NCBI GenBank assembly: GCA_025351325.1
Contig: JANXWE010000070.1
Location: 1 to 39,383 of the forward strand
Source of the DNA: Fimbriiglobus sp.
GTDB taxonomy: Bacteria; Planctomycetota; Planctomycetia; Gemmatales; Gemmataceae
DNA length: 39,383 nucleotides
Direction: 5' to 3'
In this document: positions 24,484-34,659 of the stretch, in pieces
Layout: every line of letters starts with the position of its first letter
How positions within the stretch are numbered: position 1 is the stretch's first letter
Notes under the pieces: model-generated
The model's input: the letters and a program-made list of their open reading frames with translations, nothing else
The model's database searches: none
What the model was told of the DNA's origin: nothing
Position numbers and translations under genes: made by a program

Positions 24484-25755
24484 TCATCCGCCTGACGCCA
24501 TAGGTCGGGCGGAACGCATTTCGACGGCCACTCGCCAAACTTCTTCGAGCTTTTCCGAGATCGGGCCCCACTCGTATTCTTGAGAAACGAACCGCTGCCC
24601 TTCATCGGCGCGGTCGATGGCCGCATCGGGATTTTGCATCGTTTCGAGTATGGCATCCGCCAACCCGGTTTCATCGTCGGTCACGGTGAGGTGTCGGCCG
24701 GCTTCCAATCGCAACCCCTCCGCACCGATGTGGGTGCTGACCACGGGCGTCCCCATCGCCAACGACTCCAGAATTTTTAGTCGGGAACCGCCGCCGACGC
24801 GGAGTGGAACCACCGTCATGCCGCAGGTGGCGAGGAACGGGCGGACGTCGGCCACCGTGCCAAACACTTCGACTCCGGGAATACTTGTGGCGGCCTCGCG
24901 GAGCCAATCCGGTGGGTTCCGACCGACAATCGTCAAGCTCGCCCGCGATTCGGCTGCGTGGACTTTAGGAAACACCTGCTCAATCATCAGTCGGACGCCG
25001 TCTTGGTTCGGTCGCCAATCGAGGCTACCCAGGAAAACGACTTTGTACGGATCCCGTTCGACATCACGTTGCGGCCGGAAGAATTCGATATCGACGCCGT
25101 TGTCGACCACTTCGGTCTGTTCCGTGCCGTTGAGGTTGTCGCGGATCAGCGTGGCATCTTCTTCGGAGACGGCCACCGTCCAGAGCGCATGGGCGAAGGC
25201 CCAACGCTCGAATTTCTCGAACTTCAACCACTGCCGGCGGGCGTACCAACGTTTGACGCTGTTCTCCTCGGTCTCGGTGTAGCGTTTCCAAATGAGGCTT
25301 TCGACATTGTGAGCCACCACCACCCAGGGCACCCGTTTGAGGCGTTTGCCGAGTGCTCGCCTCAAAACTTGGGCGTACGGTGTCCACTCGCAGTGCCAGA
25401 CATCAACCCGGTTCTGCGCGGCAAACTCTGCAACGGCCGCGACCAATTCGGGACTGGTGTGCGTGGTCACCGAGAAGGGTAAGGGGGACAGTAAATTTCC
25501 TGCAAGGCGGGCGTAAAATCCGGCCCCTGCCTTCTTCGGCACAGCACGCGGAACCATCACGGTGTCGATCCCCAAGTTCTGCAAAACCTTGATCGCCACT
25601 TCGGCCTCGCCCGGTTCGGCGTTGCGATGACACAAAATCGTGATGCGGTGCCGCTCCGCCAGACGGGCCAACAAATTGAACGTCCGAATCCGCTTCCCGG
25701 AGGTCAGCGGGTACGGCAATTCTTCATCGAGTACGGCAATACGGAGTGAGCGCAT
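24484..25755 (-). CDS. GT4-type glycosyltransferase (group 1)
   Basis: A protein of 423 residues from the ATG at 25755, chosen because AGG lies seven bases upstream; an ATG two codons earlier is also possible. The GT-B architecture is visible. The N-terminal domain has a Gly-rich acceptor loop (LPYPLTSGKRIRTFNLLARLAERH). The C-terminal donor domain has VVFLGSLDWRPNQDGVRLM, LTIVGRNPP and the Glu-containing block VPLRVGGGSRLKILESLAMGTPVVST. It probably adds a sugar to a polysaccharide or glycolipid. Its 3' end abuts the right tRNA fragment without sign of damage. Confidence 0.9.
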   Translation of the reverse strand: MRSLRIAVLDEELPYPLTSGKRIRTFNLLARLAERHRITILCHRNAEPGEAEVAIKVLQNLGIDTVMVPRAVPKKAGAGFYARLAGNLLSPLPFSVTTHTSPELVAAVAEFAAQNRVDVWHCEWTPYAQVLRRALGKRLKRVPWVVVAHNVESLIWKRYTETEENSVKRWYARRQWLKFEKFERWAFAHALWTVAVSEEDATLIRDNLNGTEQTEVVDNGVDIEFFRPQRDVERDPYKVVFLGSLDWRPNQDGVRLMIEQVFPKVHAAESRASLTIVGRNPPDWLREAATSIPGVEVFGTVADVRPFLATCGMTVVPLRVGGGSRLKILESLAMGTPVVSTHIGAEGLRLEAGRHLTVTDDETGLADAILETMQNPDAAIDRADEGQRFVSQEYEWGPISEKLEEVWRVAVEMRSARPMASGG

Positions 25756-25799
25756 CGGCATCCTGCCCTAGATCCAACTTGTGAATACCTCTAGTTTGC

Positions 25800-25930
25800 A
25801 CCGAGATCAGGAACGAGTGCAACCCGAACTCTGCAAATTCGGATTGGCGATTGCCGATTTCGGATTAGAACACGATCATTACTCTGGAGTGCCTGTCTCC
25901 AATCCAAAGTCCGCATTCTCCAATCTGAAC
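25800..25930. repeat. Low-complexity intergenic repeat-like stretch
   Basis: Several variants of the words CGGATT, GGCGATTGCCGATT, CCAATC and TCCGCATT occur in direct and inverted order just before the YcjX-like gene. They look like decayed copies of a short dispersed intergenic repeat. No gene was seen here. Confidence 0.4.
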
Positions 25931-25935
25931 TCGAT

Positions 25936-27306
25936 ATGGCTGCATTTCGGCTGAAAACGACGGAATGCCGGGTGGGGGTGCTGGGCCTGTACAACGCCGG
26001 GAAGACCGTTTTCCTGACGTCGCTCGTGAATCATCTCGAACACCACGACCCGGATCGTTTCTCGTTTGGTAAAGCTGGCACCCACATCCGCAAGTTTCGG
26101 TTTCTGGATGCCGACACCGACTGGAACGCGTTCAATTACGCCGGGTTCCGCGATGCCCTCGCCCACAATGGCCGTTGGCCCGAGAAGACTCGCGATCGGT
26201 CGATGGTGGCGTGCCAATTCGAGCGTTCGGATTGGGCCTTCAGCGATGTGCAGTTGAAGCTGTACGACCTTCCCGGGGAACGCCTCGCCGATGCGGCGAT
26301 GATCGGCAAAAGCTTCGCAGAGTGGTCGGAACACCTGATGACACTGATCCGCAACGACACCCCTTACCGAACCATTTGCGAAGGGTTCCTCAAAGCGTCG
26401 ATGGCAGAGGACGCCACGGAAGCGAGTGTCGTTTCGGCTTACAAACTGGCATTGGCGAAGTTGATCCTCTCGTTCAAGCCGATGATTTCACCGTCGACTT
26501 TTTTGCTCGATATCAGCGGTAATCTCGCCAAGCCATCCAGCCCCCAGGAACTCGCGACGAGCCGACACGTCGGCTTGGATGCGCATTCGGAATTCGCCCC
26601 GCTCACCGCCGAACTCCGTGCGGCACACCCGGTCATGACGGCCCTGTTCGCGGCCCGATTCGAGAAGTACAAAACAGAACTTGTTCAGCCCTATTTCCAC
26701 ACGTTGAAGTCGTGCCATTCGCTGGTGGTGATCGTCGATGTGATGATGCTATTAGCCGGGGGCGTCGGCATGTACGACGACACCCGCCAGATTCTCCAAG
26801 ACTTATTTCGGGTGCTCGACCCCGGCGAAACGGGGATGCAGACGGTCGGTCGACACTTGGCGAAGACCTTTTTGCCACACGCTTTGCGGCCGGGTTGGAT
26901 CAACCGCGTGGCCTTTGTCGCTCCGAAACTCGATCTGGTTCACCCGAACGACCGTGACCGAATGGTGCGACTCCTGCGGCAACTGGTCGGCAAACTCGCC
27001 GACAATTGCGACGGGCTAAAGTCCCAATATTTTAACAGTGCGTCGGCCATTTCGACGAAGTTGCTCCCGGCAGACCCGAACGAGCGGCTGTTGATTGGCA
27101 TTCCGTATCGCGATGCGGACGGACGAAAGATCCCGCCGGGTGCCGAGCAGCGCTTCCGGATTTCGGAATTACCGGAGTCGTGGCCCGCAAATTGGCAAGC
27201 AGGAATGTACCACTACCCCGAAGTGTACCCGACGATTCCCATGCGGAAGAACGCCGCCCCGGAACAAAAGAACCTCGACAAAATCTTGGAGTTCGTGCTG
27301 GGTTGA
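25936..27306 (+). CDS. YcjX-like P-loop NTPase (DUF463)
   Basis: This is a 456-residue protein with P-loop GLYNAGKTVFLTSLVNHLEHH near residue 17, a G3-like LYDLPGERLAD, and a variant specificity motif APKLDLVHPNDRDRM, where YcjX has TKADHVHP. The family is a stress-induced GTPase-like group often next to the membrane protein YcjF. No YcjF partner is found here, and the gene stands alone, convergent with the DUF1549/DUF1553 gene. Its role is unknown. Confidence 0.85.
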   Translation: MAAFRLKTTECRVGVLGLYNAGKTVFLTSLVNHLEHHDPDRFSFGKAGTHIRKFRFLDADTDWNAFNYAGFRDALAHNGRWPEKTRDRSMVACQFERSDWAFSDVQLKLYDLPGERLADAAMIGKSFAEWSEHLMTLIRNDTPYRTICEGFLKASMAEDATEASVVSAYKLALAKLILSFKPMISPSTFLLDISGNLAKPSSPQELATSRHVGLDAHSEFAPLTAELRAAHPVMTALFAARFEKYKTELVQPYFHTLKSCHSLVVIVDVMMLLAGGVGMYDDTRQILQDLFRVLDPGETGMQTVGRHLAKTFLPHALRPGWINRVAFVAPKLDLVHPNDRDRMVRLLRQLVGKLADNCDGLKSQYFNSASAISTKLLPADPNERLLIGIPYRDADGRKIPPGAEQRFRISELPESWPANWQAGMYHYPEVYPTIPMRKNAAPEQKNLDKILEFVLG

Positions 27307-27313
27307 ACGCCCG

Positions 27314-29512
27314 TCATTCAACGTAAATGAATTCGCTCAGGTTCAACAACGCCGAGCACAGGTCGGCGAGCGCCGCATCTTGGTTCCCCTTCAGCAACGC
27401 GGTTTGATCCGTGAGGAATTTCAGAAGCAGTTCGGACTCGTCCGGACGCGGTGGCCGCCCGAATGAACGCCGGTACGCGGTGGCAATCCATTCTTTCGGG
27501 CCGTCGCCGACCTTGGCTTGCAAGCTTTTAGCCATGAGTCGGCTCTGCTCTTGGCCGAGCGGACCGTTCATCAGGATCAATGCTTGCGGGGCGAACGTGC
27601 TGACGCCACGATCGGCGCACGACCCAATTGTGTCGGGTTGGTCGAACGCTTCGAGCAAGGGCTGGCGGACGTTCCGTTTGCCGAACAGGTAGATGCTGCG
27701 GCGGGTGTGCTGCTTCGTGTCGGGGGTGACCCGCCAAAGTCCGACCGGTTCCTCTTCCGTGAAAATCAGATCGTAGACCTCTTGTTGCAATGGCACTTTC
27801 ACGCTCGGCCCGTACGACTCTCGGTTGAGCGTCCCCGCCGCCGCGAGGATTGAATCGCGGATTGCCTCGGCAGTCAAACGCTGGCGGTTGGCCTTCCAGA
27901 GCAGCCTGTTCTCAGGGTCGTGCTCGGTGGTCAGCGCGTTCGATTTGGTTGTGCTTTGCTGACGGTAGGTCGCGCTCATCACCATCAATTTGTGGATACG
28001 CTTGAGACTCCACTCTTCTCCGGGCGATGTTGTCGGCGATACGAGTTCAGCGGCGAGCCAGTCGAGCAGTTCCGGGTGGGTCGGAAGTTCTCCACGGGTG
28101 CCGAAGTCGTTGGGGCTGGCGACGATACCCCGGCCGAAGTGCTGTTGCCAGACGCGGTTGACGATGACGCGAGCCGTGAGGGGATGTTTGGGATCGGTGA
28201 TCCAGTGCGCCAAATCAAGCCGGGTCTTGGGTGCATTTTGCGTCGAATTGGCGACGCGGACGAAGCCCGGTTGCACGGTGGACAACTTCCGTTTGGCGTC
28301 GCCCCGTTTCAAAATATGGGTGATCGCCTCGGGCTTGTCTTCGCTGAGCGCCCAGGCGGCGGCCGGGGGATCTGGCAACTCCAGTTCCAGTTTCACTCGT
28401 TCGGCTTGTAGCGCTCTGTGCTTCGCCAAATCGTCGGCGGAATACACCGCCAGCAGTTCATCCCAGAGAATTTTCGTCGATGGTTCGGCCGCATTGACGA
28501 GCGCTTGCTGCGCCGGTGTTCGCTTGGGCGATTCTTGTTTCAACGCGTCGCGCACCGCTTCGGTTAGTTTGGCGATCTTCTCCGCGAGGAGTTTGGGTCG
28601 GTATTTCCCATCCAATTCGGCCAACGATTTTTTGATCGGCTCGATTCGCTTCATCACGGCGGCAGTGACTTTGGAATAGGTCTCGCGTTCCATCGGTGTG
28701 GCGATTCCGACATCGCGGTAGGACGTGCCCGCGAAGAAAGCTTGAAGCCTGTAGTAGTCCCCTTGGGAGAGCGGATCGAACTTGTGATCGTGGCAGCGCG
28801 TGCAACCCATCGTCAGGCCAAGGATCGCGGAGCCGAGACCGTTGACCATCTCGGTGAGGACTTCTTGGCGGTTCTCGTCGCGATCCACATTCCCAGCCAC
28901 CATGTGGACGGAACCGCAGCGGTGCAATCCGGTTGCGATCCACAAATCGGCGACTTCACGAGGAGGTTTGTCTTTCGCCAGCAAGTCCCCCGCAAGTTGC
29001 TCGGTGAGAAAACGGTCGTACGGTTTATCTTCGTGGAAACTACGGATGACGTAGTCACGGTAGCGCCAAGCATGCGGACGTTCACCATCAATTTCGTAAC
29101 CGTTGGATTCGGCAAAGCGCACCACGTCGAGCCAATGCTGAGCCTGCTGCTCCGCATAATGCGGCGACGCCAGTAATCGATCCACACACGTTTCATAGGC
29201 TTTCGGAGAAGAGTCGTTCAAATACGCCTCGATCTCGGCCGGTGTAGGCGGCAATCCGTGCAGGTCGAAAGTCAAGCGGCGGAGGAGTGTGAGCTTGCTC
29301 GCTTCCGGCGACGGTTTGAGTTTCGTCTCGGCGAGTTTTGCCCGGATGAACCAGTCAATCGGATCGACGTTCGCCGGTACCTTCGGCCGTGCGATGGGAA
29401 CGAATGACCAATGCGCTCGGTTGGCCGCAGTCAATTCCGGATCGGTATAAACCGGTTCCGCCCCGAGAAGTGGGGCGCCGAACAAAATGACGAAGAAGAA
29501 CGCAATTCGCAT
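27314..29512 (-). CDS. Secreted DUF1549/DUF1553 protein (planctomycete type)
   Basis: This is a 732-residue protein with a signal peptide (MRIAFFFVILFGAPLLGAEP). DUF1549 covers about residues 45-250 (DWFIRAKLAE, LRRLTFDLHGLPPTPAEIEAYL, YAEQQAQHWLDVVRFAESNGYE) and contains the CxxCHDHKFDPLSQGDYY heme-like segment. DUF1553 follows (LDLAHWITDPKHPLTARVIVNRVWQQHFGRGIV, NDFGTRGELPTHPELLDWLA). The family is strongly expanded in planctomycetes. Its function is unknown, but it is thought to act in the periplasm, possibly in electron transfer or polysaccharide breakdown. The usual DUF1501 partner is not adjacent. Confidence 0.93.
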   Translation of the reverse strand: MRIAFFFVILFGAPLLGAEPVYTDPELTAANRAHWSFVPIARPKVPANVDPIDWFIRAKLAETKLKPSPEASKLTLLRRLTFDLHGLPPTPAEIEAYLNDSSPKAYETCVDRLLASPHYAEQQAQHWLDVVRFAESNGYEIDGERPHAWRYRDYVIRSFHEDKPYDRFLTEQLAGDLLAKDKPPREVADLWIATGLHRCGSVHMVAGNVDRDENRQEVLTEMVNGLGSAILGLTMGCTRCHDHKFDPLSQGDYYRLQAFFAGTSYRDVGIATPMERETYSKVTAAVMKRIEPIKKSLAELDGKYRPKLLAEKIAKLTEAVRDALKQESPKRTPAQQALVNAAEPSTKILWDELLAVYSADDLAKHRALQAERVKLELELPDPPAAAWALSEDKPEAITHILKRGDAKRKLSTVQPGFVRVANSTQNAPKTRLDLAHWITDPKHPLTARVIVNRVWQQHFGRGIVASPNDFGTRGELPTHPELLDWLAAELVSPTTSPGEEWSLKRIHKLMVMSATYRQQSTTKSNALTTEHDPENRLLWKANRQRLTAEAIRDSILAAAGTLNRESYGPSVKVPLQQEVYDLIFTEEEPVGLWRVTPDTKQHTRRSIYLFGKRNVRQPLLEAFDQPDTIGSCADRGVSTFAPQALILMNGPLGQEQSRLMAKSLQAKVGDGPKEWIATAYRRSFGRPPRPDESELLLKFLTDQTALLKGNQDAALADLCSALLNLSEFIYVE

Positions 29513-29530
29513 GACGACCCTTCTATTTGC

Positions 29531-30559
29531 TCAACTACCGGTGCCGAGCACCCCTGCGGGATCGGCGAAGATGGCGGGGGTGCCACCCGTGTGGATGAAC
29601 ACCAAAATGCTACCGGGCGGGTATTTGTCGGCTCGCACGTCGGCGATCAACGCCGCCATCGCTTTCGCGGAATAGACCGGATCGAGCAAAATCGCTTCGG
29701 TACGGGCCAGCAAGTGCAACGCCTCTTGCCCCGCTTTCGATGGTAGCCCATAACCGGGTGCGATGTAAGATTTATCCGCGTCGAAATCGCTCGGTTTCAG
29801 CCGCTGCGGCACACCAAGAAGTTCCGCCGCGGCGTTGGCATCCCGTGCCAGCGCTTCGGGAATATCCCATGGCCACGCCATCGGGCAGATCAAGCGAACC
29901 TTGGCCGAGAGTCCGAGAAGTTGAACCCCGAGTGCTACGCCGGCGCCGGTTCCCCCGGCGGACGACACATAAATCGCGGCGGCTTCCAACTCTTCGGACG
30001 CCAGATCGTCGGCGATTTCAGCCATGCAATCGACGTAACTCAGTGCGGCACGGGGCACGACCCGATCGCGATCCCACACGTACGGGTTGTGGCCCTCTTT
30101 TCGGAATTCATCGGCACGGGCCAGCAAGTACGAATCGAGTTCCGGGCCGATTTTCGCATCGGTGAATTCGACATGGGCACCGACCAAATAGTCGAGCAGC
30201 AAGTTCCCTTGCGGTTCCGTCGAAAGCCCCGCTCGGCTCAAGTATAGGTAGCAGGGCAACCCGAGCTTCGCACACGCGGCCGCCGTTTGCCGGCAATTGT
30301 TCGATTGGACTTTCGCTCCCCAAACGACCCGGTCGCAATCTTGATCGAGGGCGTCGCCCATGAGAAATTCGTTGTGCCGGGCTTTGTTCCCGCCGAGGAG
30401 CAACCCGGTGCAGTCGTCGCGCTTGATGAAGACGCGTATCCTGCCACCGAGGGCCGCCGAGAATGCAGGGACCTCTTCCAACGGCGTCGGTAAATGGGCC
30501 AGGGGCACACGCGGAATTTCTTCCAATGCCGCAAAGAGTTCGTCCGCCGAAAGGGCCAT
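29531..30559 (-). CDS. PLP-dependent ACC deaminase/D-cysteine desulfhydrase family enzyme
   Basis: This is a 342-residue protein from the ATG at 30559 (MALSADELFAALEEIPRVPLAHLPTPLE). The open frame continues upstream into the carotenoid promoter region but is not family-like there. Fold type II PLP elements are KRDDCTGLLLGGNKARHNEFLMG, with the Schiff-base Lys in GGNKARH, and YVSSAGGTGAGVALG, which binds phosphate. The family splits ACC or D-cysteine and related amino acids; the substrate cannot be told from sequence alone. It is divergent from the carotenoid operon, with 103 bases between the two starts. Confidence 0.9.
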   Translation of the reverse strand: MALSADELFAALEEIPRVPLAHLPTPLEEVPAFSAALGGRIRVFIKRDDCTGLLLGGNKARHNEFLMGDALDQDCDRVVWGAKVQSNNCRQTAAACAKLGLPCYLYLSRAGLSTEPQGNLLLDYLVGAHVEFTDAKIGPELDSYLLARADEFRKEGHNPYVWDRDRVVPRAALSYVDCMAEIADDLASEELEAAAIYVSSAGGTGAGVALGVQLLGLSAKVRLICPMAWPWDIPEALARDANAAAELLGVPQRLKPSDFDADKSYIAPGYGLPSKAGQEALHLLARTEAILLDPVYSAKAMAALIADVRADKYPPGSILVFIHTGGTPAIFADPAGVLGTGS

Positions 30560-30662
30560 TCCAAAAACCTCACTGAGATTCCGTGTAGAAACTTTACTTG
30601 GTCTCGTCGTACTATCTACCAGTATTGAGAGGATTCCCACCGACTCAGTCTTTGGATGAAGC

Positions 30663-32255
30663 ATGGCTACGACGACGATTCTCAAAGCACCACTGACCAA
30701 ATCAAAACAGAAACGCAAGCCAGAGTCCGTTCTGATTGTCGGTGCCGGCCCTGGTGGGTTGGCGGCGGCGCTGTTGCTCAAACAAGCCGGACTGCGTGTG
30801 AAGATCATCGAGCGGATGCCCCGTGTCGGCGGGCGTTGCTCGGCCATCGAAGAGCAGGGCTTCCGCTTCGATCTCGGCCCGACGTTCTTCCTTTACCCAC
30901 GCGTGCTCGAACGGATCTTCCAAGTCATCGGCCGCAACCTCTGGGACGAAATCCCGATGGTGCGGCTCGATCCTCAGTACCGCGTGCTCTTCGGCACGAC
31001 CGGTGGCCAGCTCGACTGCACCCCGGATCTCACCCGGATGGCCGCCGAAGTCGCCAAGCTCAACCCGACCGACGGCGCCAACGTCAAGAAGTTCATCCTC
31101 GACAACCGGGTGAAGCTCGAAAAGTTCCGGCCCGCTCTCGAAAGCCCCTTCCTCGGCTGGAAAGATCTCATCAGTTGGGAATTGATCAAACTACTCCCGA
31201 TGCTCCGGCCGTGGGCGTCGGTGGATGGTGAACTGCAACGCTACTTCCAAGATCCACGCACCCGGCTGGCATTCAGTTTCCAGTCGAAGTACCTTGGCAT
31301 GTCGCCGTTCAATTGCCCGAGCTTGTTCAGCATTCTGAGCTATCTCGAGTACGACTTCGGCGTCTGGCATCCCTACGGCGGCTGCAGTGCCGTGTCCGAA
31401 GGGATGGCACGCATTGCTCAGGAACTCGGTGTCGAAATCGAACTGAATGAATCGGTCGAAGAGATCCTGTTCGACGGTCGCAAAGCGGTTGGCGTGCGCA
31501 CGGAATCGGGTGAACACCGGGCTGACGCTTTGATTCTGAATTCGGACTTCGCCAACACCATGACGAAGCTCGTTCCGAATCATCTGCGTCGCCGTTGGAC
31601 GGATGAAAAGCTGGCCAAGAAGAAGTATTCCTGTTCGACGTTCATGCTCTACCTGGGCATCGACGGGGTGTACGACCAATTGCCCCACCACACGATCTAC
31701 ACGTCCGAGAATTACTTGCAGAACCTCGACGACATCGAGAAAAACCACAGCTTGACGGAAGACACCTCGTTTTACATACAGAATGCGTCCCCGACCGATC
31801 CGTCCATGGCTCCGAAGGGGATGAGTACGATTTACTGCCTGGTTCCGGTGACGCACCAGCACCCCAACGTGAGCTGGGCTGAGCAAAGACAGAACTACCG
31901 CGACAATGTGATTCGGCAGATGGCCAAGCTGGGCATGAAAGACATTGAGAAACGGATTCGGTTCGAGAAGGTGCTGACGCCCGCGAACTGGGAACACGAT
32001 CACGAAGTCTACAAAGGGGCCACGTTCAACCTCGCCCACAACCTCGGGCAGATGTTGCACCTGCGGCCACGGAATCGCTTCGAGGATTTGGAACAGGTCT
32101 ACCTCGTTGGTGGTGGCACCCACCCGGGCAGTGGTCTGCCGGTGATTTACGAATCGGCTCGGATCACCGCCCGATTACTACTCCAAGATTTTGGCCGGGA
32201 CGTCGCCTGGTTGGACGCCGAAGCCGGCACGCCTGCGAAAGTTGCGGTCGGCTAA
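30663..32255 (+). CDS. CrtI/CrtN-family carotenoid desaturase 1
   Basis: This is a 530-residue flavoprotein with an N-terminal FAD motif VLIVGAGPGGLAAALLLKQAG after a short basic leader, GGRCSAIEEQGFRFDLGPTFF in the substrate/FAD region, and a C-terminal FAD segment YLVGGGTHPGSGLPVIYESA. The family oxidises phytoene, dehydrosqualene or apo-carotenoids. It is the first gene of a six-gene operon, with the second desaturase 26 bases downstream. The absence of a nearby phytoene synthase, and the acyltransferase and GT2 genes, favour a C30 squalene-derived route (CrtN/CrtP type), but the exact step cannot be assigned. Confidence 0.9.
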   Translation: MATTTILKAPLTKSKQKRKPESVLIVGAGPGGLAAALLLKQAGLRVKIIERMPRVGGRCSAIEEQGFRFDLGPTFFLYPRVLERIFQVIGRNLWDEIPMVRLDPQYRVLFGTTGGQLDCTPDLTRMAAEVAKLNPTDGANVKKFILDNRVKLEKFRPALESPFLGWKDLISWELIKLLPMLRPWASVDGELQRYFQDPRTRLAFSFQSKYLGMSPFNCPSLFSILSYLEYDFGVWHPYGGCSAVSEGMARIAQELGVEIELNESVEEILFDGRKAVGVRTESGEHRADALILNSDFANTMTKLVPNHLRRRWTDEKLAKKKYSCSTFMLYLGIDGVYDQLPHHTIYTSENYLQNLDDIEKNHSLTEDTSFYIQNASPTDPSMAPKGMSTIYCLVPVTHQHPNVSWAEQRQNYRDNVIRQMAKLGMKDIEKRIRFEKVLTPANWEHDHEVYKGATFNLAHNLGQMLHLRPRNRFEDLEQVYLVGGGTHPGSGLPVIYESARITARLLLQDFGRDVAWLDAEAGTPAKVAVG

Positions 32256-32281
32256 TTCACACACGACAACGGGGTTTTCGA

Positions 32282-33877
32282 GTGAGTGCTACACGGATTG
32301 CGATTATCGGCGGTGGTCTCGGCGGCTTGGCTTCGGCCTGCACCCTGGCGGCCCGTGGTTACGAAGTCGTCGTGTTCGAAAAGTCGTCCTGGCTCGGTGG
32401 CAAAGCGGCCGTGTTGAACGAAGCTGGGTTCCGGTTCGACATGGGGCCGACGATTTTGACGATCCCCGCCGTGCTCAAACAGATCTTCGCCGAGGCGGGG
32501 CGCCGGATCGAAGATTACCTGACGCTGGTGAAACTCGACCCGCAGTGGCGTTGCTTCTTCAGCGATGGCAACGTCCTCGATCTCGTCGAAAACACCGGCG
32601 CCATGAAGGCCAAGTTGGAATCGTTCGCCCCCGGCAGCGGGTCAGCGGAAGGCTACGAGAAGTTCCTCGAACTCTCCAACCGGCTGCACTCCATCAGCGA
32701 CGATTACTTCTTCTGGAAGTCGATCGGTGGCATCCGTGACATGATCGATTTCAAAGCGGGGTTCTCGCCGAAAATCCTCGGCGACGTCATGAAAATGCGG
32801 ATGGGTCGCTCGGTCGCTGGCACCGTGCGCAAGTACGTCCCCGATGCCCGTGTCGCCCAGATGATCGACCACTTCACTCAGTATGTCGGTTCGTCGCCCG
32901 ATGCGTCCCCGGCGATTTTGTGCAGCATTGCACATATGCAAACGTCCGAGGGGGTTTGGTACCCGATGGGCGGCACCCGGGCCGTCCCCGAGGCACTCGT
33001 GAAACTCGGCACCGAACTCGGTGTCGAGTATCGCACCGAGACGGGCATCCAGCACATTCACACGAATCCATCCGGTGACACGGTGGTGTCCGTCGAAACC
33101 GACGGCGGCGAACGGATCGAAGTCGCTGGGATCGTTTCAAACGCCGATAGCGTGCGGACGCACCGTGAATTGCTCAACGGTAACGCCCCGAAGGCCAAAG
33201 TGAAGTTCGACGCCAGACGCAAGTACGAACCGGCCTGCTCCGGCGTCGTGCTCTACCTCGGGTTGAACAAGGCCTACGACCATTTGTTGCACCACAACTT
33301 CATCTTCAGCCGCGATCCGGAAGAAGAGTTCCACGCCATCTACGACGAAGGCGAACCGGCGCCCGATCCGACCTGCTATGTCGCGGCGACCACCCGCACG
33401 GAACCGGGCACGGCCCCGCCCGGCGGCGAAGCGCTGTACGTCCTCGTTCACACGCCGTACTTGCGGCCGCACCACGATTGGGCGAAGATGCTACCGGCGT
33501 ACCGGCAGGTGATTTTGGACAAGCTCAAGACGACGGGTAATATGCCGGACATTGAGGAGCGAATCGTGTACGAATCGAACCTCACGCCGCAGAGCATCCA
33601 CGACCGCTACCGCGTCCTCAACGGGGCAATTTACGGCATCGCTTCGCACGGCAAGTGGCTGGGGGCGTTCAAACCGGCCAACCGCTCACCCGACATCAAG
33701 GGGCTGTACTTGGCCGGTGGCGCGGCTCATCCAGGCCCAGGAATGCCCATGGTGCTAATGTCGGGCTGGATTGCCGCTGATACACTCGACCGCGACGCGG
33801 TCGCTCCACGTGTTCGGGCCAAGGCCAACGAGTTTGCGGGCAAGCCGACGTCGCACTGGGCGGAGATGCCAGCGTGA
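32282..33877 (+). CDS. CrtI/CrtN/CrtP-family carotenoid desaturase or oxidase 2
   Basis: This is a 531-residue paralogue of the previous enzyme, starting at a GTG (MSATRIAIIGGGLGGLASAC). It has FAD motif IGGGLGGLASACTLAARG, GGKAAVLNEAGFRFDMGPTIL, and C-terminal LYLAGGAAHPGPGMPMVLMSG. A second CrtI-family enzyme in C30 clusters often works as the terminal oxidase CrtP, but the N-terminus here is equally close to CrtN. Its TGA overlaps the next GTG (GTGA), so it is coupled to the acyltransferase. Confidence 0.9.
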   Translation: MSATRIAIIGGGLGGLASACTLAARGYEVVVFEKSSWLGGKAAVLNEAGFRFDMGPTILTIPAVLKQIFAEAGRRIEDYLTLVKLDPQWRCFFSDGNVLDLVENTGAMKAKLESFAPGSGSAEGYEKFLELSNRLHSISDDYFFWKSIGGIRDMIDFKAGFSPKILGDVMKMRMGRSVAGTVRKYVPDARVAQMIDHFTQYVGSSPDASPAILCSIAHMQTSEGVWYPMGGTRAVPEALVKLGTELGVEYRTETGIQHIHTNPSGDTVVSVETDGGERIEVAGIVSNADSVRTHRELLNGNAPKAKVKFDARRKYEPACSGVVLYLGLNKAYDHLLHHNFIFSRDPEEEFHAIYDEGEPAPDPTCYVAATTRTEPGTAPPGGEALYVLVHTPYLRPHHDWAKMLPAYRQVILDKLKTTGNMPDIEERIVYESNLTPQSIHDRYRVLNGAIYGIASHGKWLGAFKPANRSPDIKGLYLAGGAAHPGPGMPMVLMSGWIAADTLDRDAVAPRVRAKANEFAGKPTSHWAEMPA

Positions 33878-34659
33878 GCGGCACGAAACTGCCGAAACGT
33901 ATCCATTGGCTCTTCCAGGGCTTCAGTCGCTATGTCATGCGGTATGTTCGCAAACGCTTTCACGCGGTTCGCCTGTCGGCCAGCGGTGCCAAACTGCCGA
34001 CCGACGGCGAACCGATTCTCGTCGTTGCCAACCACCCGTCGTGGTGGGATCCGATGGTCGGGATGCCGCTTGTCTTGTCGTTGAAGGACTACCACAGCTA
34101 CGCACCGATTCACATCCAAATGCTCAAGAACTACCCCATCTTCGGTAAGCTCGGCTTCTTCCCGCTCGATCCGACATCGCTCCGCAGTGCCGCCGAGTTT
34201 CTGCAAATCGGCGACGCCATCCTCGCGGAACCGAAACGGGCTATCTGGATCACCGCTCAAGGTGATTTCGCCGACGTTCGCACCCGGCCGCTGAACTTGA
34301 AAAGCGGCGTCGGTCACTTGGCGGCCCGCATGAAACGTGGCTGGGTCGTCTGCTTGGCCATCGAATATTCCTTCTGGACGGAGAGCACTCCCGAAGCTTT
34401 GTTGCGCATCGCGGAACCGGTGGCCATCGATCCCGAGTCCAAGCGAACCGGCCGGGAATGGACGGCCAAACTCGAAGCCATCCTCACCGAAAATCTCGAT
34501 ATCTTGAACTTGGAAACGCAATCCCGCGACCCGGCGAAATTCACGATTCTCCACGGCGGCCAAGTCGGCGTCGGTGGTGGCTACGATCTCTTCCGCCGGC
34601 TGGCGTGCTGGTTGCGTTTCCGCCGATTTCGCCCCGATCACCGCCAGGGGACACCATGA
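33874..34659 (+). CDS. PlsC-like acyltransferase (carotenoid-linked)
   Basis: This is a 261-residue protein of the 1-acylglycerol-3-phosphate acyltransferase family. The catalytic NHxxxxD motif is present as [15 protein letters not shown] (about residue 50). A second block, [13 protein letters not shown], is followed by [16 protein letters not shown], which replaces the usual FPEGTRS-like motif. In staphyloxanthin clusters an acyltransferase (CrtO) esterifies the glycosylated carotenoid, and this gene probably plays that part. Its GTG start overlaps the upstream stop, and its TGA overlaps the next ATG (ATGA). Confidence 0.85.
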   Translation: MSGTKLPKRIHWLFQGFSRYVMRYVRKRFHAVRLSASGAKLPTDGEPILVVANHPSWWDPMVGMPLVLSLKDYHSYAPIHIQMLKNYPIFGKLGFFPLDPTSLRSAAEFLQIGDAILAEPKRAIWITAQGDFADVRTRPLNLKSGVGHLAARMKRGWVVCLAIEYSFWTESTPEALLRIAEPVAIDPESKRTGREWTAKLEAILTENLDILNLETQSRDPAKFTILHGGQVGVGGGYDLFRRLACWLRFRRFRPDHRQGTP